A stretch of 64,000 nt of DNA from Amycolatopsis sp. A133 (GCF_031082405.1 NZ_JAVHJU010000003.1:278608-342607); one strand, 5' to 3'; positions 42,701 to 50,472 are shown, numbered from the stretch's first letter. The notes: generated from the letters alone by a model not told the origin. Translations and numbers: made by a program.

Positions 42701-45161
42701 CCGCGACGCGACGACGGCTCTGGTCGAGCCGTCGACGCCGCTGGAGGTCCTGCTCGCGGACATCTGGCGGGACGTGCTCAAGGTCGACGAGCTGGGCGTG
42801 GACGACGACTTCTTCGACCTCGGCGGCCACTCGATGCTCGCCACCCAGGTCGTCGCGCGGATCGCGAAGGCCGGGCACCAGGCGGGCGTGATGGACCTGT
42901 TCCAGCACCGCACGATCCGCGAGCTGGCCGAGTTCCTGGACGGCGATCGCGACGACTCGGGCCACCTGCTGTACGAGCTGACCAAGCCGGTCGCGAAGCC
43001 GACGCTCACCTACGTCTGCTTCCCCTACGGCGGCGGCAGCGCGATCGTCTACCAGCCCCTGGCCGACGCGCTGCCCAGCGGGTACTCGCTGTTCTCGGTC
43101 GCGATCCCCGGCCACGACGTCGGCCTGACCGAGGAAGCCGTGCCGTTCGACGAACTCGTCGAGCGGCTGGCGGAGGAGGTCCTCGAGCGCGTCGACGGCC
43201 CGCTGGCCATCTACGGCCACTGCGGGGTCGGCAACGCGCTCGCCGTCGGCGTCGCCCGGCGGCTCGAAGAACGCGGCCGCGAACTCGAGGTCGTCCACAT
43301 CGGCGCGATCTTCCCGTTCGCGCGGATCAAGGGTGCCGTCGGGACGCTGCGCACGCGGCTGGAGAAGCTGCGCAGCAACCGCTACTACGCGAACTGGCTC
43401 AAGGGCATGGGCGTCGACACCGACGACCTCGACCCGGCGCAGGCCGACCGGATCATCAGCAACATGCGCGCCGACAGCCGCGCCGCCGAGGAGTACTTCA
43501 GCGGCCTGCTCGACGCCCGCGTCGCCAAGCTGCGCGCGCCGATCGTCTCGGTCGTCGGCTCGGCGGACCCGGTCACCGACTACTACGCCGAGCGCTACCG
43601 CGAGTGGGAGTTCCTCACCGACCGCACCGCGCTGGTCGTCCTGGACCAGGCGGGGCACTTCTTCCTCCGGTACCGCGCGGAGGAACTCGCGGAAATCCTC
43701 ACCCGGGTGTACCCCGCGCTCGACGACCCCGGCGAGCTGCACGTCTCGGCCCGGGGCGAGGACGCCGGCTGGGCGGTGCACGACACCCATCAGGCAGAAG
43801 TGGACGAGAAGCCCGCGGTGCAGCCGAGCATGGCCCGGTTCGTCACCGTCACGGTCGGCCAGCTGGTCTCCTCGACCGGCTCCGCGCTGACGTCGTTCGC
43901 CGTGCCGATCTGGCTCTACACAAAAACCGGCTCGGTCACCGACCTCGGCCTGCTCTGGGCGCTGGCGCTGCTGTGCGGGGTGCTGGTCCTGCCGGTGGCG
44001 GGCGCGCTGGTCGACCGCGGCGACCGGCGCAAGATCATGATCACGGCCAGCGCGATCGCCGGGGCCATCCAGCTCGCGCTGGCCCTGCTGCTGACCGCGG
44101 GGAACCTGCAGCTGTGGTTCCTCTACGTGCTGATCCCGCTCGGGTCGGTCGCCGGGTCGATCCAGCGGATCGCCTACCAGTCGTCGGTGGCGCAGCTCGT
44201 GCCGAAGCAGTACCTCGGCCACGCGATGGGTCTCGCGCAGCTGTCCAACGGCTTCGCGCAGCTGCTCATGCCGGTCATCGCGGCCGGGCTGCTCGCGGCG
44301 ATCCAGCTGTCCGGGATCCTGGTCCTCGACATGGCCAGCTACGTCTTCGCCATCGTCAGCCTGCTGTTCATCCGGTTCCCCGACCTGCTGGGCTGGCGCC
44401 CGCGCGAACCGCTGCTGACGGCGATCGCGGGCGGGCTGAAGTACTCGTGGAACCACCGCGGCTTCCGCACCATGCTGCTGTACTTCGCGCTGGCCAACGT
44501 CTTCCTGGCGCCCGCGCTGGTGCTCGTCTCGCCGCTGGTGCTGTCCTTCGGCACGGTCACCGACGTCGCCAAGGTCGCACTGGCCGAGGCGGTCGGCGCC
44601 GTGGCCGGCGGCATCGGCATGGCGCTGTGGGGCGGCCCGCGCAACCGGCGGATGGTCGGCGTGCTGGCGGGCAACGTCGGCATCGCGCTCGGCTGCCTGG
44701 TGATGGGGCTGCGGCCGTCGCTGGCCGTCGTCGCCGCGGGCGTCTTCCTGCTGGCCGCCGCGATGGCCGTGTCCCAGGGCATCTACGCGACGCTGGTGCA
44801 GGTCAAGGTGCCGCAGCGGTTCCACGGCCGGGTGTTCGCGATCAACCAGACGATCACCTGGTCCACCCTGCCGATCGGGTTCGCGGTGCTGGCCCCGCTG
44901 GCCGTCGGCTGGTTCTCGCCGCTGCTCGCCCCCGGTGGCGCCCTTGCCGGCTCGGTCGGGACGGTGCTCGGCACCGGCGAAGGCCGCGGGGTCGGGCTCG
45001 CCTACGTCGTCTACGCGCTGGTCCTGCTGCTGATCAACATCGGCGGGTTCGGTGTGCGGCTGCTGCGCCGGTTCGACACCGAGGTACCCGATTCGCTGCC
45101 GGACGACCTCGTCGGCGCCCAGGAACGGGAGCGGAAGCTCGCCGGGAAGGAGGCCGCGTGA
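39762..45161 (+). CDS. NRPS C-A-T-TE fused to an MFS transporter
   Basis: 1799 residues. Condensation ~35-460 with HHIVGDGW (His167-168). Adenylation ~485-960; the aligned code is D-V-W-H-V-S-L-I, a close match to serine (DVWHLSLI). Carrier ~980-1060 with Ser1024 in LGGHSM. Thioesterase ~1075-1330 of alpha/beta fold: the nucleophile elbow is GHCGVG, so the expected Ser is Cys1154, with Asp1269 and His1299 (GHFF) completing the triad. From ~1355 to the end is a complete MFS exporter of 10-12 helices (SSTGSALTSFAVPIWLY, DRRKIM). The last condensation, serine loading, chain release and product export thus lie in one polypeptide. Confidence 0.9.
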   Translation: MTTIDETGSAAARRALLERRLRRRTEPAATITRRPDGDPVPLSYQQERVWFMEQFAPGTTSYHIPVPIRLTGRLDPGVLQAALDALPARHEALRMRFPTGEDGQPAAHVEPVVTVPLSIVDVNGEEAARAVIDAAAAEPFDLAAGPLLRATLARISAEEHLLVVCTHHIVGDGWSVDLLLRDLAAHYHGTAEAPPALSIGYGDFAHWQRRTLTGAELDRQLGFWQGALRGVEPLELPTDRPRPATQAFDGAIHEFFVEQDLAQALGELSRSHGVTLFMTLLAAYQVLLARYSGQADFAVGSSSAGRGLPELDGVVGMFVNMLPLRAQLDGDPAFAELLERTRRHVLDAFDHADVPFERLVNTLGVPRDVSRSPVFQAMFVLQNYEMGRLAAAGTSEVDFRWLPMDLPSTRFDFEFHAIEIATGLIGKFVHNTALFGAETVAGMADRLVTLLRSIVADPTRALSELDILGDQRDLVVHRWNDTAGEIPPGTLHGLVEAQVARTPDAPALTFRGESLSYRELDERANRLAHRLRELGVAPGTLVGVFAQRSFDLVVALLGVLKAGGAYVPLDPEYPADRLAFMLEDAAAPVVLTQAALRETLPPGEATVVVLDDLTGPGTPVEPPATADDPAYVIYTSGSTGRPKGVPNGHRGIVNRLDWMQRAYGLDGSDAVLQKTPASFDVSVWEFFWPLITGARLVLAEPGGHKDAAYLRELLVDEGITTAHFVPSMLTLFLAEAGLEAVTALRRVVCSGEELPLDTAREFVRRLPHCELHNLYGPTEAAIDVTAWHCTPEALAEVASVPIGAPIRNTRIHVLDRRGNPCPAGVPGELHIAGVGLALGYHNRPELTAERFVPDPFHGGRMYRTGDLAHWRPDGTLGFLGRLDHQVKLRGLRIELGEIETALREQDGVRDAAVLVREDTPGDKRLVGYVVGDADPGVLRTALKRSLPDYMVPPSFVTLDELPLTPNGKLDRKALPAPVAARDATTALVEPSTPLEVLLADIWRDVLKVDELGVDDDFFDLGGHSMLATQVVARIAKAGHQAGVMDLFQHRTIRELAEFLDGDRDDSGHLLYELTKPVAKPTLTYVCFPYGGGSAIVYQPLADALPSGYSLFSVAIPGHDVGLTEEAVPFDELVERLAEEVLERVDGPLAIYGHCGVGNALAVGVARRLEERGRELEVVHIGAIFPFARIKGAVGTLRTRLEKLRSNRYYANWLKGMGVDTDDLDPAQADRIISNMRADSRAAEEYFSGLLDARVAKLRAPIVSVVGSADPVTDYYAERYREWEFLTDRTALVVLDQAGHFFLRYRAEELAEILTRVYPALDDPGELHVSARGEDAGWAVHDTHQAEVDEKPAVQPSMARFVTVTVGQLVSSTGSALTSFAVPIWLYTKTGSVTDLGLLWALALLCGVLVLPVAGALVDRGDRRKIMITASAIAGAIQLALALLLTAGNLQLWFLYVLIPLGSVAGSIQRIAYQSSVAQLVPKQYLGHAMGLAQLSNGFAQLLMPVIAAGLLAAIQLSGILVLDMASYVFAIVSLLFIRFPDLLGWRPREPLLTAIAGGLKYSWNHRGFRTMLLYFALANVFLAPALVLVSPLVLSFGTVTDVAKVALAEAVGAVAGGIGMALWGGPRNRRMVGVLAGNVGIALGCLVMGLRPSLAVVAAGVFLLAAAMAVSQGIYATLVQVKVPQRFHGRVFAINQTITWSTLPIGFAVLAPLAVGWFSPLLAPGGALAGSVGTVLGTGEGRGVGLAYVVYALVLLLINIGGFGVRLLRRFDTEVPDSLPDDLVGAQERERKLAGKEAA

Positions 45162-46420
45162 GCGTCGTGGCCCTGATCAGGGAAGCCCGCGGGCACTGGG
45201 TCGGCGAGGTCGCCGCCGCGGTGCACGCGGCCGGACACCGCGCGGTGCTGTTCGCCCCGCCGGTGGACGCGGCCGAGCGCGCGTCGCTGGCCGCGCTGGT
45301 GGACGACGTGGTGGCCGTCGACGACGTCTACGACGCCGAAGCCGTCGCCGCGAAGATCCGTTCGGCGTTCGGGTCGCCCGTCGCGGTGCTGACCGGTTCG
45401 GACGGGGCCATCGCCGCCACCGCCCGCGTCGCCGAGCTGCTCGGCGTGGCCCGGTGCCCGGCCGAGGTGTTCGCGCGGTGCGCCGACAAGTCCGCCGTCC
45501 GGGCGGCCCTGGCGACGGCCGGGCTGCCGGGTCCCGCGTTCGCGCTGATCTCGGCGGCCTCCGAAGCGGCCGCGGTGGTGGAGCGCGTCGGGCTCCCGGC
45601 GATCGTCAAGCCGGTCAACGGCGCCGGCAGCAACCTCGTCCGCACGGTGTCCACTGTGGACGAGCTGGCGGCCGCGTACGAGCTGCTGGCCACGCGGCTG
45701 CCCGCCTCCCCGGACCCGCGCTACCACCGGCCGCTGGGGGCACTGGACCCGTCGGCGACCTTTCTGGTCGAAAGCTTTCTGAACGGCCCGGAATACGCGG
45801 TGGACGTGCTGATCCGCGACGGCGTCGCCGAGCCGGTCGAGATCCTCGACAAGCCGCTGATCGACGAGCGCAAGTTCGAGCTGGTGCTGTCCTGCCCGCC
45901 GGCGAACCTCCCGGCGGAGCGGGCGGCGCTGGTGGCCGAAGCCGCGTCCGCCGCGGTGCTCGCGCTGGGGCTGGACAACACCGTCGCGCACGTCGAGGTG
46001 ATCGACGACGAGCGGCGCGGCCCGACGATCGTCGAGGTCAACGCGGGCCGCCCGGCGGGCTCGATCATGCCGCTGCTGGCCAGGCTGCGCACCGGCGTCG
46101 ACGTGTTCGCCGAGCTGACGGCCCTCGCCCTGGGCGCGCCGCCGCCCGCACGGGAGCCGGCGAAACTGCCGATCCCGCTGGCGATGCTGATCCTCTACGC
46201 GGCCGGGTCCGGCACCCTGCGGAGCATCGGCGGTCTCGACGAGGTCGCCGCGCTGCCGGAGGTGGTCGACGTCGTGACGACGGTCTCGCCCGGCCAGGTG
46301 CTCACCGACGAGCAGGAGACGTACGCGGTCAACCTCGTCGTCGCCGGGTTCGCCGATCACGACGACCTGGCCGCCCTGCACGCCGAGGCGAGCAAGCTGA
46401 TCCGGCTGGAGGTCGGGTGA
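45158..46420 (+). CDS. ATP-grasp ligase 1
   Basis: 420-residue carboxylate-amine ligase of the ATP-grasp superfamily. The N-terminal preATP-grasp fold (VVALIREARGHWVGEVAAAV) precedes the ATP part LPAIVKPVNGAGSNLVRTV, the FLVESFLNGPEYAVDVLI metal/ATP region and the Mg-binding EVNAGRPAGS. This subfamily forms amide bonds between amino acids or peptides, and also appears in dapdiamide- and L-amino-acid-ligase-like enzymes. GTGA overlap with the NRPS-MFS gene, so it belongs to the cluster. The next gene is its close paralogue. Confidence 0.85.
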   Translation: MSVVALIREARGHWVGEVAAAVHAAGHRAVLFAPPVDAAERASLAALVDDVVAVDDVYDAEAVAAKIRSAFGSPVAVLTGSDGAIAATARVAELLGVARCPAEVFARCADKSAVRAALATAGLPGPAFALISAASEAAAVVERVGLPAIVKPVNGAGSNLVRTVSTVDELAAAYELLATRLPASPDPRYHRPLGALDPSATFLVESFLNGPEYAVDVLIRDGVAEPVEILDKPLIDERKFELVLSCPPANLPAERAALVAEAASAAVLALGLDNTVAHVEVIDDERRGPTIVEVNAGRPAGSIMPLLARLRTGVDVFAELTALALGAPPPAREPAKLPIPLAMLILYAAGSGTLRSIGGLDEVAALPEVVDVVTTVSPGQVLTDEQETYAVNLVVAGFADHDDLAALHAEASKLIRLEVG

Positions 46421-47688
46421 GGACCGCGTTCATCGTCCGCGAGACGCGCGGCCACTGGATCCGCGACTTCGCCGCCGCGGTCCGGGCCGCCGGGCTGCGG
46501 GCCGAGCTGGTCACCGAACCCCTCGACGACCTCGAGCGGGCCGAGCTGGCGCCGCTGGTCGACGGCTTCGTCGTCGTCGGCGACGTCCGGGACGCGGCCG
46601 CGGTCGCCGAGGCGATCCGGGCCCGTGATCCCGGGCCGGCCGGCGTGCTCACCGCCGCCGAAGGCATCATCGCGAGCACCGCCCGGGTCGCCGAGCTGCT
46701 CGGGGTCGCGCGCTGCCCCGCGGCGGTGTTCACCCTGGCCCACAACAAGTACGCCGTCCGCCGGGTGCTCGCCGAAGCCGGCTTGCCCGGCCCGCGGTGC
46801 GCGTTGTTCGCCGATCCGGCCGAGGCGGCGAAGATCGCCGAGGAGGTCGGGCTGCCGGCGATCGTCAAGCCGGTCAACGGCGCCGCCAGCACCCTCGTCC
46901 GCACCGTGTCCACAGTGGACGAGCTGGTCGCGGCGTACGAGCTGCTGGCCACCCGGCTGCCGGAGAACCCGGACGCGCGCTACCACCGCCCGCTGCCCGG
47001 CGGCCTCGACCCGCGGCGGGTGTTCCTCGTCGAAGGCCGGCTCGACGGGCCGGAGTACGCGGTGGACGTCCTGGTCCGCGACGGCGTGGTGGAGCCGGTC
47101 GAGATCGTCGGCAAACCGCTGGTGGACGAGCGCAAGTTCGAGCTCGTCATGGTCAGCCCGCCGTTCGGGCTGGCGCCGGAGCGGGCCGAGCTGGTCACGC
47201 AGGCGGTGGCCGACGCCGTCCGGGCGCTGGGGCTGGACAACACCAGCGCCCACGTCGAGGTGATCGACGACGCCGTCGCGGGCCCGACGATCGTCGAGGT
47301 CAACGCGGGCCGTCCGGTCGGCGGCGCCACGGCCCTGCTGCTGAAGCTGCGGACCGGCATCGACGTCTTCGCCGAGACGGTGGCGCTGGGCCTCGGCACC
47401 CCACCGCCGCCGCGGGAACCGGCCCGGTTGCCCGTCCCCGTCGGTGAGCTCATCCTCTACGCCGCCGGCCACGGCCGGCTGGTCCGCATCCACGGCCTCG
47501 CCGAGCTCGAAGACCTGCCCGAGGTGTTCTCGGTGATCACCACCGTGTCGCCCGGCCAGCTGCTGAGCGACGACCACGAGACCTACGCGGTGAACGCGTT
47601 CGTCGCCGGGTTCGCCGACGCCGACGACCTGGCCGCGCTGCACGCCGAGGCCACCAAGCTGGTCCGATTCGAACTGGAGGAAGCATGA
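46417..47688 (+). CDS. ATP-grasp ligase 2
   Basis: 423-residue paralogue of the preceding ligase and alignable over nearly its whole length: FIVRETRGHWIRDFAAAV, LPAIVKPVNGAASTLVRTV, FLVEGRLDGPEYAVDVLV and EVNAGRPVG appear in both. The two likely came from tandem duplication and may attach different amino acids or act at opposite ends of the product. The pair is separated by only a GTGA overlap. No substrate-specific feature could be read. Confidence 0.85.
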   Translation: MRTAFIVRETRGHWIRDFAAAVRAAGLRAELVTEPLDDLERAELAPLVDGFVVVGDVRDAAAVAEAIRARDPGPAGVLTAAEGIIASTARVAELLGVARCPAAVFTLAHNKYAVRRVLAEAGLPGPRCALFADPAEAAKIAEEVGLPAIVKPVNGAASTLVRTVSTVDELVAAYELLATRLPENPDARYHRPLPGGLDPRRVFLVEGRLDGPEYAVDVLVRDGVVEPVEIVGKPLVDERKFELVMVSPPFGLAPERAELVTQAVADAVRALGLDNTSAHVEVIDDAVAGPTIVEVNAGRPVGGATALLLKLRTGIDVFAETVALGLGTPPPPREPARLPVPVGELILYAAGHGRLVRIHGLAELEDLPEVFSVITTVSPGQLLSDDHETYAVNAFVAGFADADDLAALHAEATKLVRFELEEA

Positions 47689-48809
47689 CCGCCGTGACAT
47701 CCGGGGCTTCGCCCCAGGCCGGGAGCTCCGCCACCCGGAGCCCCCGAAAAGAAGCTGTGACATCCGGGGCTTCGCCCCAGGCCGGGGGCTCCGCCACCCG
47801 GAGCCCCCGAAAAGAAGCTGTGACATCCGGGGCTTCGCCCCAGGCCGGGGGCTCCGCCACCCGGAGCCCCCGAAAAGAAGCCGATCTTGCAGCGCCCTGG
47901 GGACTACAAGGCAACGAGCACACCGGGATCGCCGTCTTCCCGGCCGCCGACTTGGCGGCGGTGGAAGCTCGGCTGCCGCAGCTGCAGGAGCACCTGCGCG
48001 ACCACGGTGCGATCCTGCTGCGCGGGCTGCCCGCCGACCTCGGCCTGTTCAACACCGTCACCGAGACGATCGGCGGGGCGCTGCTCACCTACACCGAGCG
48101 GTCGACGCCGCGCTCGGCGGTGGCGGGCAACATCTACACCTCGACCGAATACCCGCCCGCCGAGTCGATCCCGATGCACAACGAGAACTCCTACTCGGCG
48201 AGCTGGCCGGCGCGGCTGTTCTTCCTGTGCGACACCGCCGCGGAAACCGGCGGCGCGACCCCGATCGCGGACAGCCGGGCGATGTTCCGGCGACTGCCCG
48301 AAGACCTGCGCGAGCGGTTCGCGGACGGCGTCACCTACACGCGCGCGTTCCGCGAAGGACTCGGACTGACCTGGCAGGAGGCCTTCCAGACCGACGACCG
48401 CGCGGTCGTCGAAGACTACTGCGCGCGCCACGGCCAGACCTTCGAATGGACCGAGGACGGGCTGCGCACGCGGCACGTCCGGCCGTCGTTCCTCACCGAA
48501 CCGCACACCGGGGACACCGTGTGGTTCAACCAGGCCAACCTCTTCCACATCTGGAGCCTCGGCGAAGAGGTGAGCGAGGCGCTGCTGGAGCTGTACCCGG
48601 AGGAGGACCTGCCGCGCAACGCCTACTTCGCCGACGGCAGCCCGATCCCGGCCGCCGACCTGGCGCAGATCCGCGAGGTCTACGACGAGGTCAGCTACGC
48701 GTTCCCGTGGCAGGCCGGCGACATCATGGTGATCAACAACATGCTGATGGCCCACGGCCGCGAGCCGTTCACCGGCCGGCGGCGCATCCTGGTGGCGATG
48801 ACGGGATGA
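47685..48809 (+). CDS. SyrP/TauD-like Fe(II)/2-oxoglutarate dioxygenase
   Basis: 374 residues from ATG 47685. Residues ~4-66 are three copies of a 21-residue repeat coded by a DNA repeat; the enzyme proper begins after that (HTGIAVFPAADLAAVEARL). The Fe site is an H-x-E form: His165 and Glu167 in MHNENSYSASWPARL, with the distal His357 in MAHGREPF. The HNE-x-SY-x-x-x-WP motif matches SyrP-type enzymes that hydroxylate the beta-carbon of an Asp/Asn tethered to a carrier. With the Asn-type NRPS module in the same operon, beta-hydroxy-Asn is the natural prediction. Confidence 0.85.
   Translation: MTAVTSGASPQAGSSATRSPRKEAVTSGASPQAGGSATRSPRKEAVTSGASPQAGGSATRSPRKEADLAAPWGLQGNEHTGIAVFPAADLAAVEARLPQLQEHLRDHGAILLRGLPADLGLFNTVTETIGGALLTYTERSTPRSAVAGNIYTSTEYPPAESIPMHNENSYSASWPARLFFLCDTAAETGGATPIADSRAMFRRLPEDLRERFADGVTYTRAFREGLGLTWQEAFQTDDRAVVEDYCARHGQTFEWTEDGLRTRHVRPSFLTEPHTGDTVWFNQANLFHIWSLGEEVSEALLELYPEEDLPRNAYFADGSPIPAADLAQIREVYDEVSYAFPWQAGDIMVINNMLMAHGREPFTGRRRILVAMTG
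47694..47882 (+). repeat. 63-bp tandem repeat, three copies in frame
   Basis: Copies 47694-47756, 47757-47819 and 47820-47882 are almost identical (copy 1 has one G to A, copy 3 ends CC instead of CT). Each unit has two hairpins: GGGGC-TTC-GCCCC and arms GGGGGCTCCG/CGGAGCCCCC with loop CCACC (one mismatch in copy 1). The unit is 21 codons long and starts at the fourth codon of the dioxygenase gene. It looks like a transcribed repetitive element that has invaded the coding start. Confidence 0.9.
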
Positions 48810-49426
48810 CCGGTCCGGTGGTGGTCCTGCTCGCCCATCCCCGGCCCGGGAGCTTCAACCACGCGCTCGCCGCCCGGGTGGTCGACACGCTGGGCCGCGC
48901 GGGCACGCCCGTGCAGTTCCACGACCTGTACGCCGAAGGCTTCGACCCGGTCCTGACCGCGGAAGAGGCCTGCACCAGCGGGAGCCGGGCGGAGGAGTTC
49001 CTCGCCGCCGAACCGGATCCGCTGGTGCGGCGCCACCGCGACGAGCTGCGCGAGGCGAGCGGGCTCGTCGCGGTGCACCCCAACTGGTGGGGCAAGCCGC
49101 CCGCGATCCTCAGCGGCTGGCTCGACCGGATCCTCGTCCCCGGCGTGGCCTACCGCCTCGACGACGCCGGCGGCGCGCCCGAGTCGCTGCTCGCCCTGAA
49201 GCGGCTGCTGGTGATCAACACGTCCGACACCACGGAGGACCGTGAGCGGACGTTGTTCGGCGACCCGCTGGATGCGATCTGGCGGCGCTGCCTCGCCCCT
49301 TACCTCGGGGAGCCCGAGGTGAGCCGGCTGGTGCTGCGGGTGGTGGCCGACGCCGGGGCGGCCGAGCGGGCCGCGTGGCTCGACGACGTCGAAGCGGAGG
49401 TGCGCCGGCTGTTCGGCGGCCGTTGA
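48806..49426 (+). CDS. Flavodoxin-fold NAD(P)H quinone oxidoreductase-like
   Basis: 206-residue protein of the NQO1/MdaB-like flavodoxin family: VVVLLAHPRPGSFNHAL binds FMN/FAD phosphate, and LVAVHPNWWGKPPAILSGWLDRILVPGVAY is the substrate/dimer segment. ATGA overlap with the dioxygenase gene puts it at the end of the cluster operon. A redox role in tailoring or in detoxifying a quinone-type compound is possible; none can be assigned. Confidence 0.85.
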   Translation: MTGPVVVLLAHPRPGSFNHALAARVVDTLGRAGTPVQFHDLYAEGFDPVLTAEEACTSGSRAEEFLAAEPDPLVRRHRDELREASGLVAVHPNWWGKPPAILSGWLDRILVPGVAYRLDDAGGAPESLLALKRLLVINTSDTTEDRERTLFGDPLDAIWRRCLAPYLGEPEVSRLVLRVVADAGAAERAAWLDDVEAEVRRLFGGR

Positions 49427-49438
49427 CGTCAGCGTCGA

Positions 49439-49462
49439 TGTCAGTGTCAGTGTCAGTGTCAG
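49439..49462. repeat. Hexanucleotide repeat TGTCAG x4
   Basis: Four perfect TGTCAG copies in tandem between the convergent oxidoreductase and beta-lactamase genes. The last copy contains the beta-lactamase stop codon. Confidence 0.9.
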
Positions 49463-50364
49463 CGGAGGGCGTCGAGGACCAGCTTCGCCGCTTGCGCGAT
49501 CAGCCGGTCGTCGTGCTCGGCGTTCTCCGCCTGGCGGCTGGACATGACCACCAGCACGATCGGCGCCCGCCCCGGCGGCCAGACGACGGCGATGTCGTTG
49601 CGGGTGGCGTATTCGCCGGTGCCGGTCTTGTCACCGACCACCCAGCCCGCCGGCGCACCCGCCCGGATCAGGGCCGCACCGGTCTTGTTGGCGCGCATCA
49701 TGTCCGTGAAGATGGTCCGCTTCTCCGGCGGGAGCGCGGTTCCGAGGGCGAAGGTGCGCAGGCTGCCTGCCATCGCCCGCGGGGTGCTCGTGTCCCGGAC
49801 GTCGCCCGGCGCGAGGTCGTTGAGGCCGGGTTCGATCCGGTCGACGTGGGTGGTCGTGTCACCGATCCCGCGCAGCGCGGCGGCGAGCCCCGGCGGGCCG
49901 CCGAGCTCACGGAACAGCAGGTTCGCGGCGGTGTTGTCGCTGTAGCGCAGTGCCGCGTCGATCGCGTCGCGCAGCGAGATGCCGGTGGTGACGTGCTGTT
50001 CGGTGACGGGGGAGTTCGGCTGCAGGTCGGCGCGGGTGTAGGTGAGCACCTTCGCCAGCCCGTCGAGGCTGGTGCGCTGGAGCACGGCGGCGGCGGAGAA
50101 CGCCTTGTGCGCCGAGGCGTAGCCGAAGCGTTCGTCGGCGCGGTGGGCGAACTCGCGGCCGGAGCCGGTGTCGACGGCGTACACGCCGAGCCGGGCGTCG
50201 AAGTCGCGTTCGAGCGGGGCGAAGTCCGGCTGCGGTGCCGCGGCGGTGGCCGACGGCGGTGCCGTGGTCGGCGTCGGTGTCGGCGTCGGCGCTTCTGCGG
50301 TGCAAGCGGTGAGCACGAGGACCAGCGCGGCGAGCGCGGCCCGCCGGACGTGGGGGAACGGCAC
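49459..50364 (-). CDS. bla: Class A beta-lactamase, lipoprotein type
   Basis: 301 residues with GTG start at 50364 chosen because it follows a strong AAGGAAG site; an ATG at 50418 has none. Lipobox LTAC at residues 18-21 suggests anchoring to the membrane after a short signal. The active site is complete: Ser84-x-x-Lys87 (SAHK), SDN at 142-144, Glu178 (RIEPGLND) and KTG at 246-248. It hydrolyses penicillin-type beta-lactams. Transcribed divergently from a LysR gene, as in the well-known bla/LysR pair. Confidence 0.92.
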   Translation of the reverse strand: MPFPHVRRAALAALVLVLTACTAEAPTPTPTPTTAPPSATAAAPQPDFAPLERDFDARLGVYAVDTGSGREFAHRADERFGYASAHKAFSAAAVLQRTSLDGLAKVLTYTRADLQPNSPVTEQHVTTGISLRDAIDAALRYSDNTAANLLFRELGGPPGLAAALRGIGDTTTHVDRIEPGLNDLAPGDVRDTSTPRAMAGSLRTFALGTALPPEKRTIFTDMMRANKTGAALIRAGAPAGWVVGDKTGTGEYATRNDIAVVWPPGRAPIVLVVMSSRQAENAEHDDRLIAQAAKLVLDALR

Positions 50365-50446
50365 GGGAACTTCCTTCCGGTCTTGATCGACATCCGCAGT
50401 CTCACGACGTTCGTTCATGCTGTCCAAGACGGAAGTAGGCGGTTTG

Positions 50447-50461
50447 ATGCCGGAATCGCAT
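50447..50461. promoter_or_regulatory. LysR-type binding site ATGC-N7-GCAT
   Basis: A T-N11-A LysR box with ATGC/GCAT arms lies between the divergent beta-lactamase and LysR genes, 11 bases before the LysR start codon. Confidence 0.55.
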
Positions 50462-50472
50462 AAAGTGAGGTC

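Noticed and set aside
24445..49426. MbtH-like protein, PPTase or pathway regulator inside the cluster
   Set aside because: I looked for each family signature in the frames and found none; these functions must come from elsewhere.
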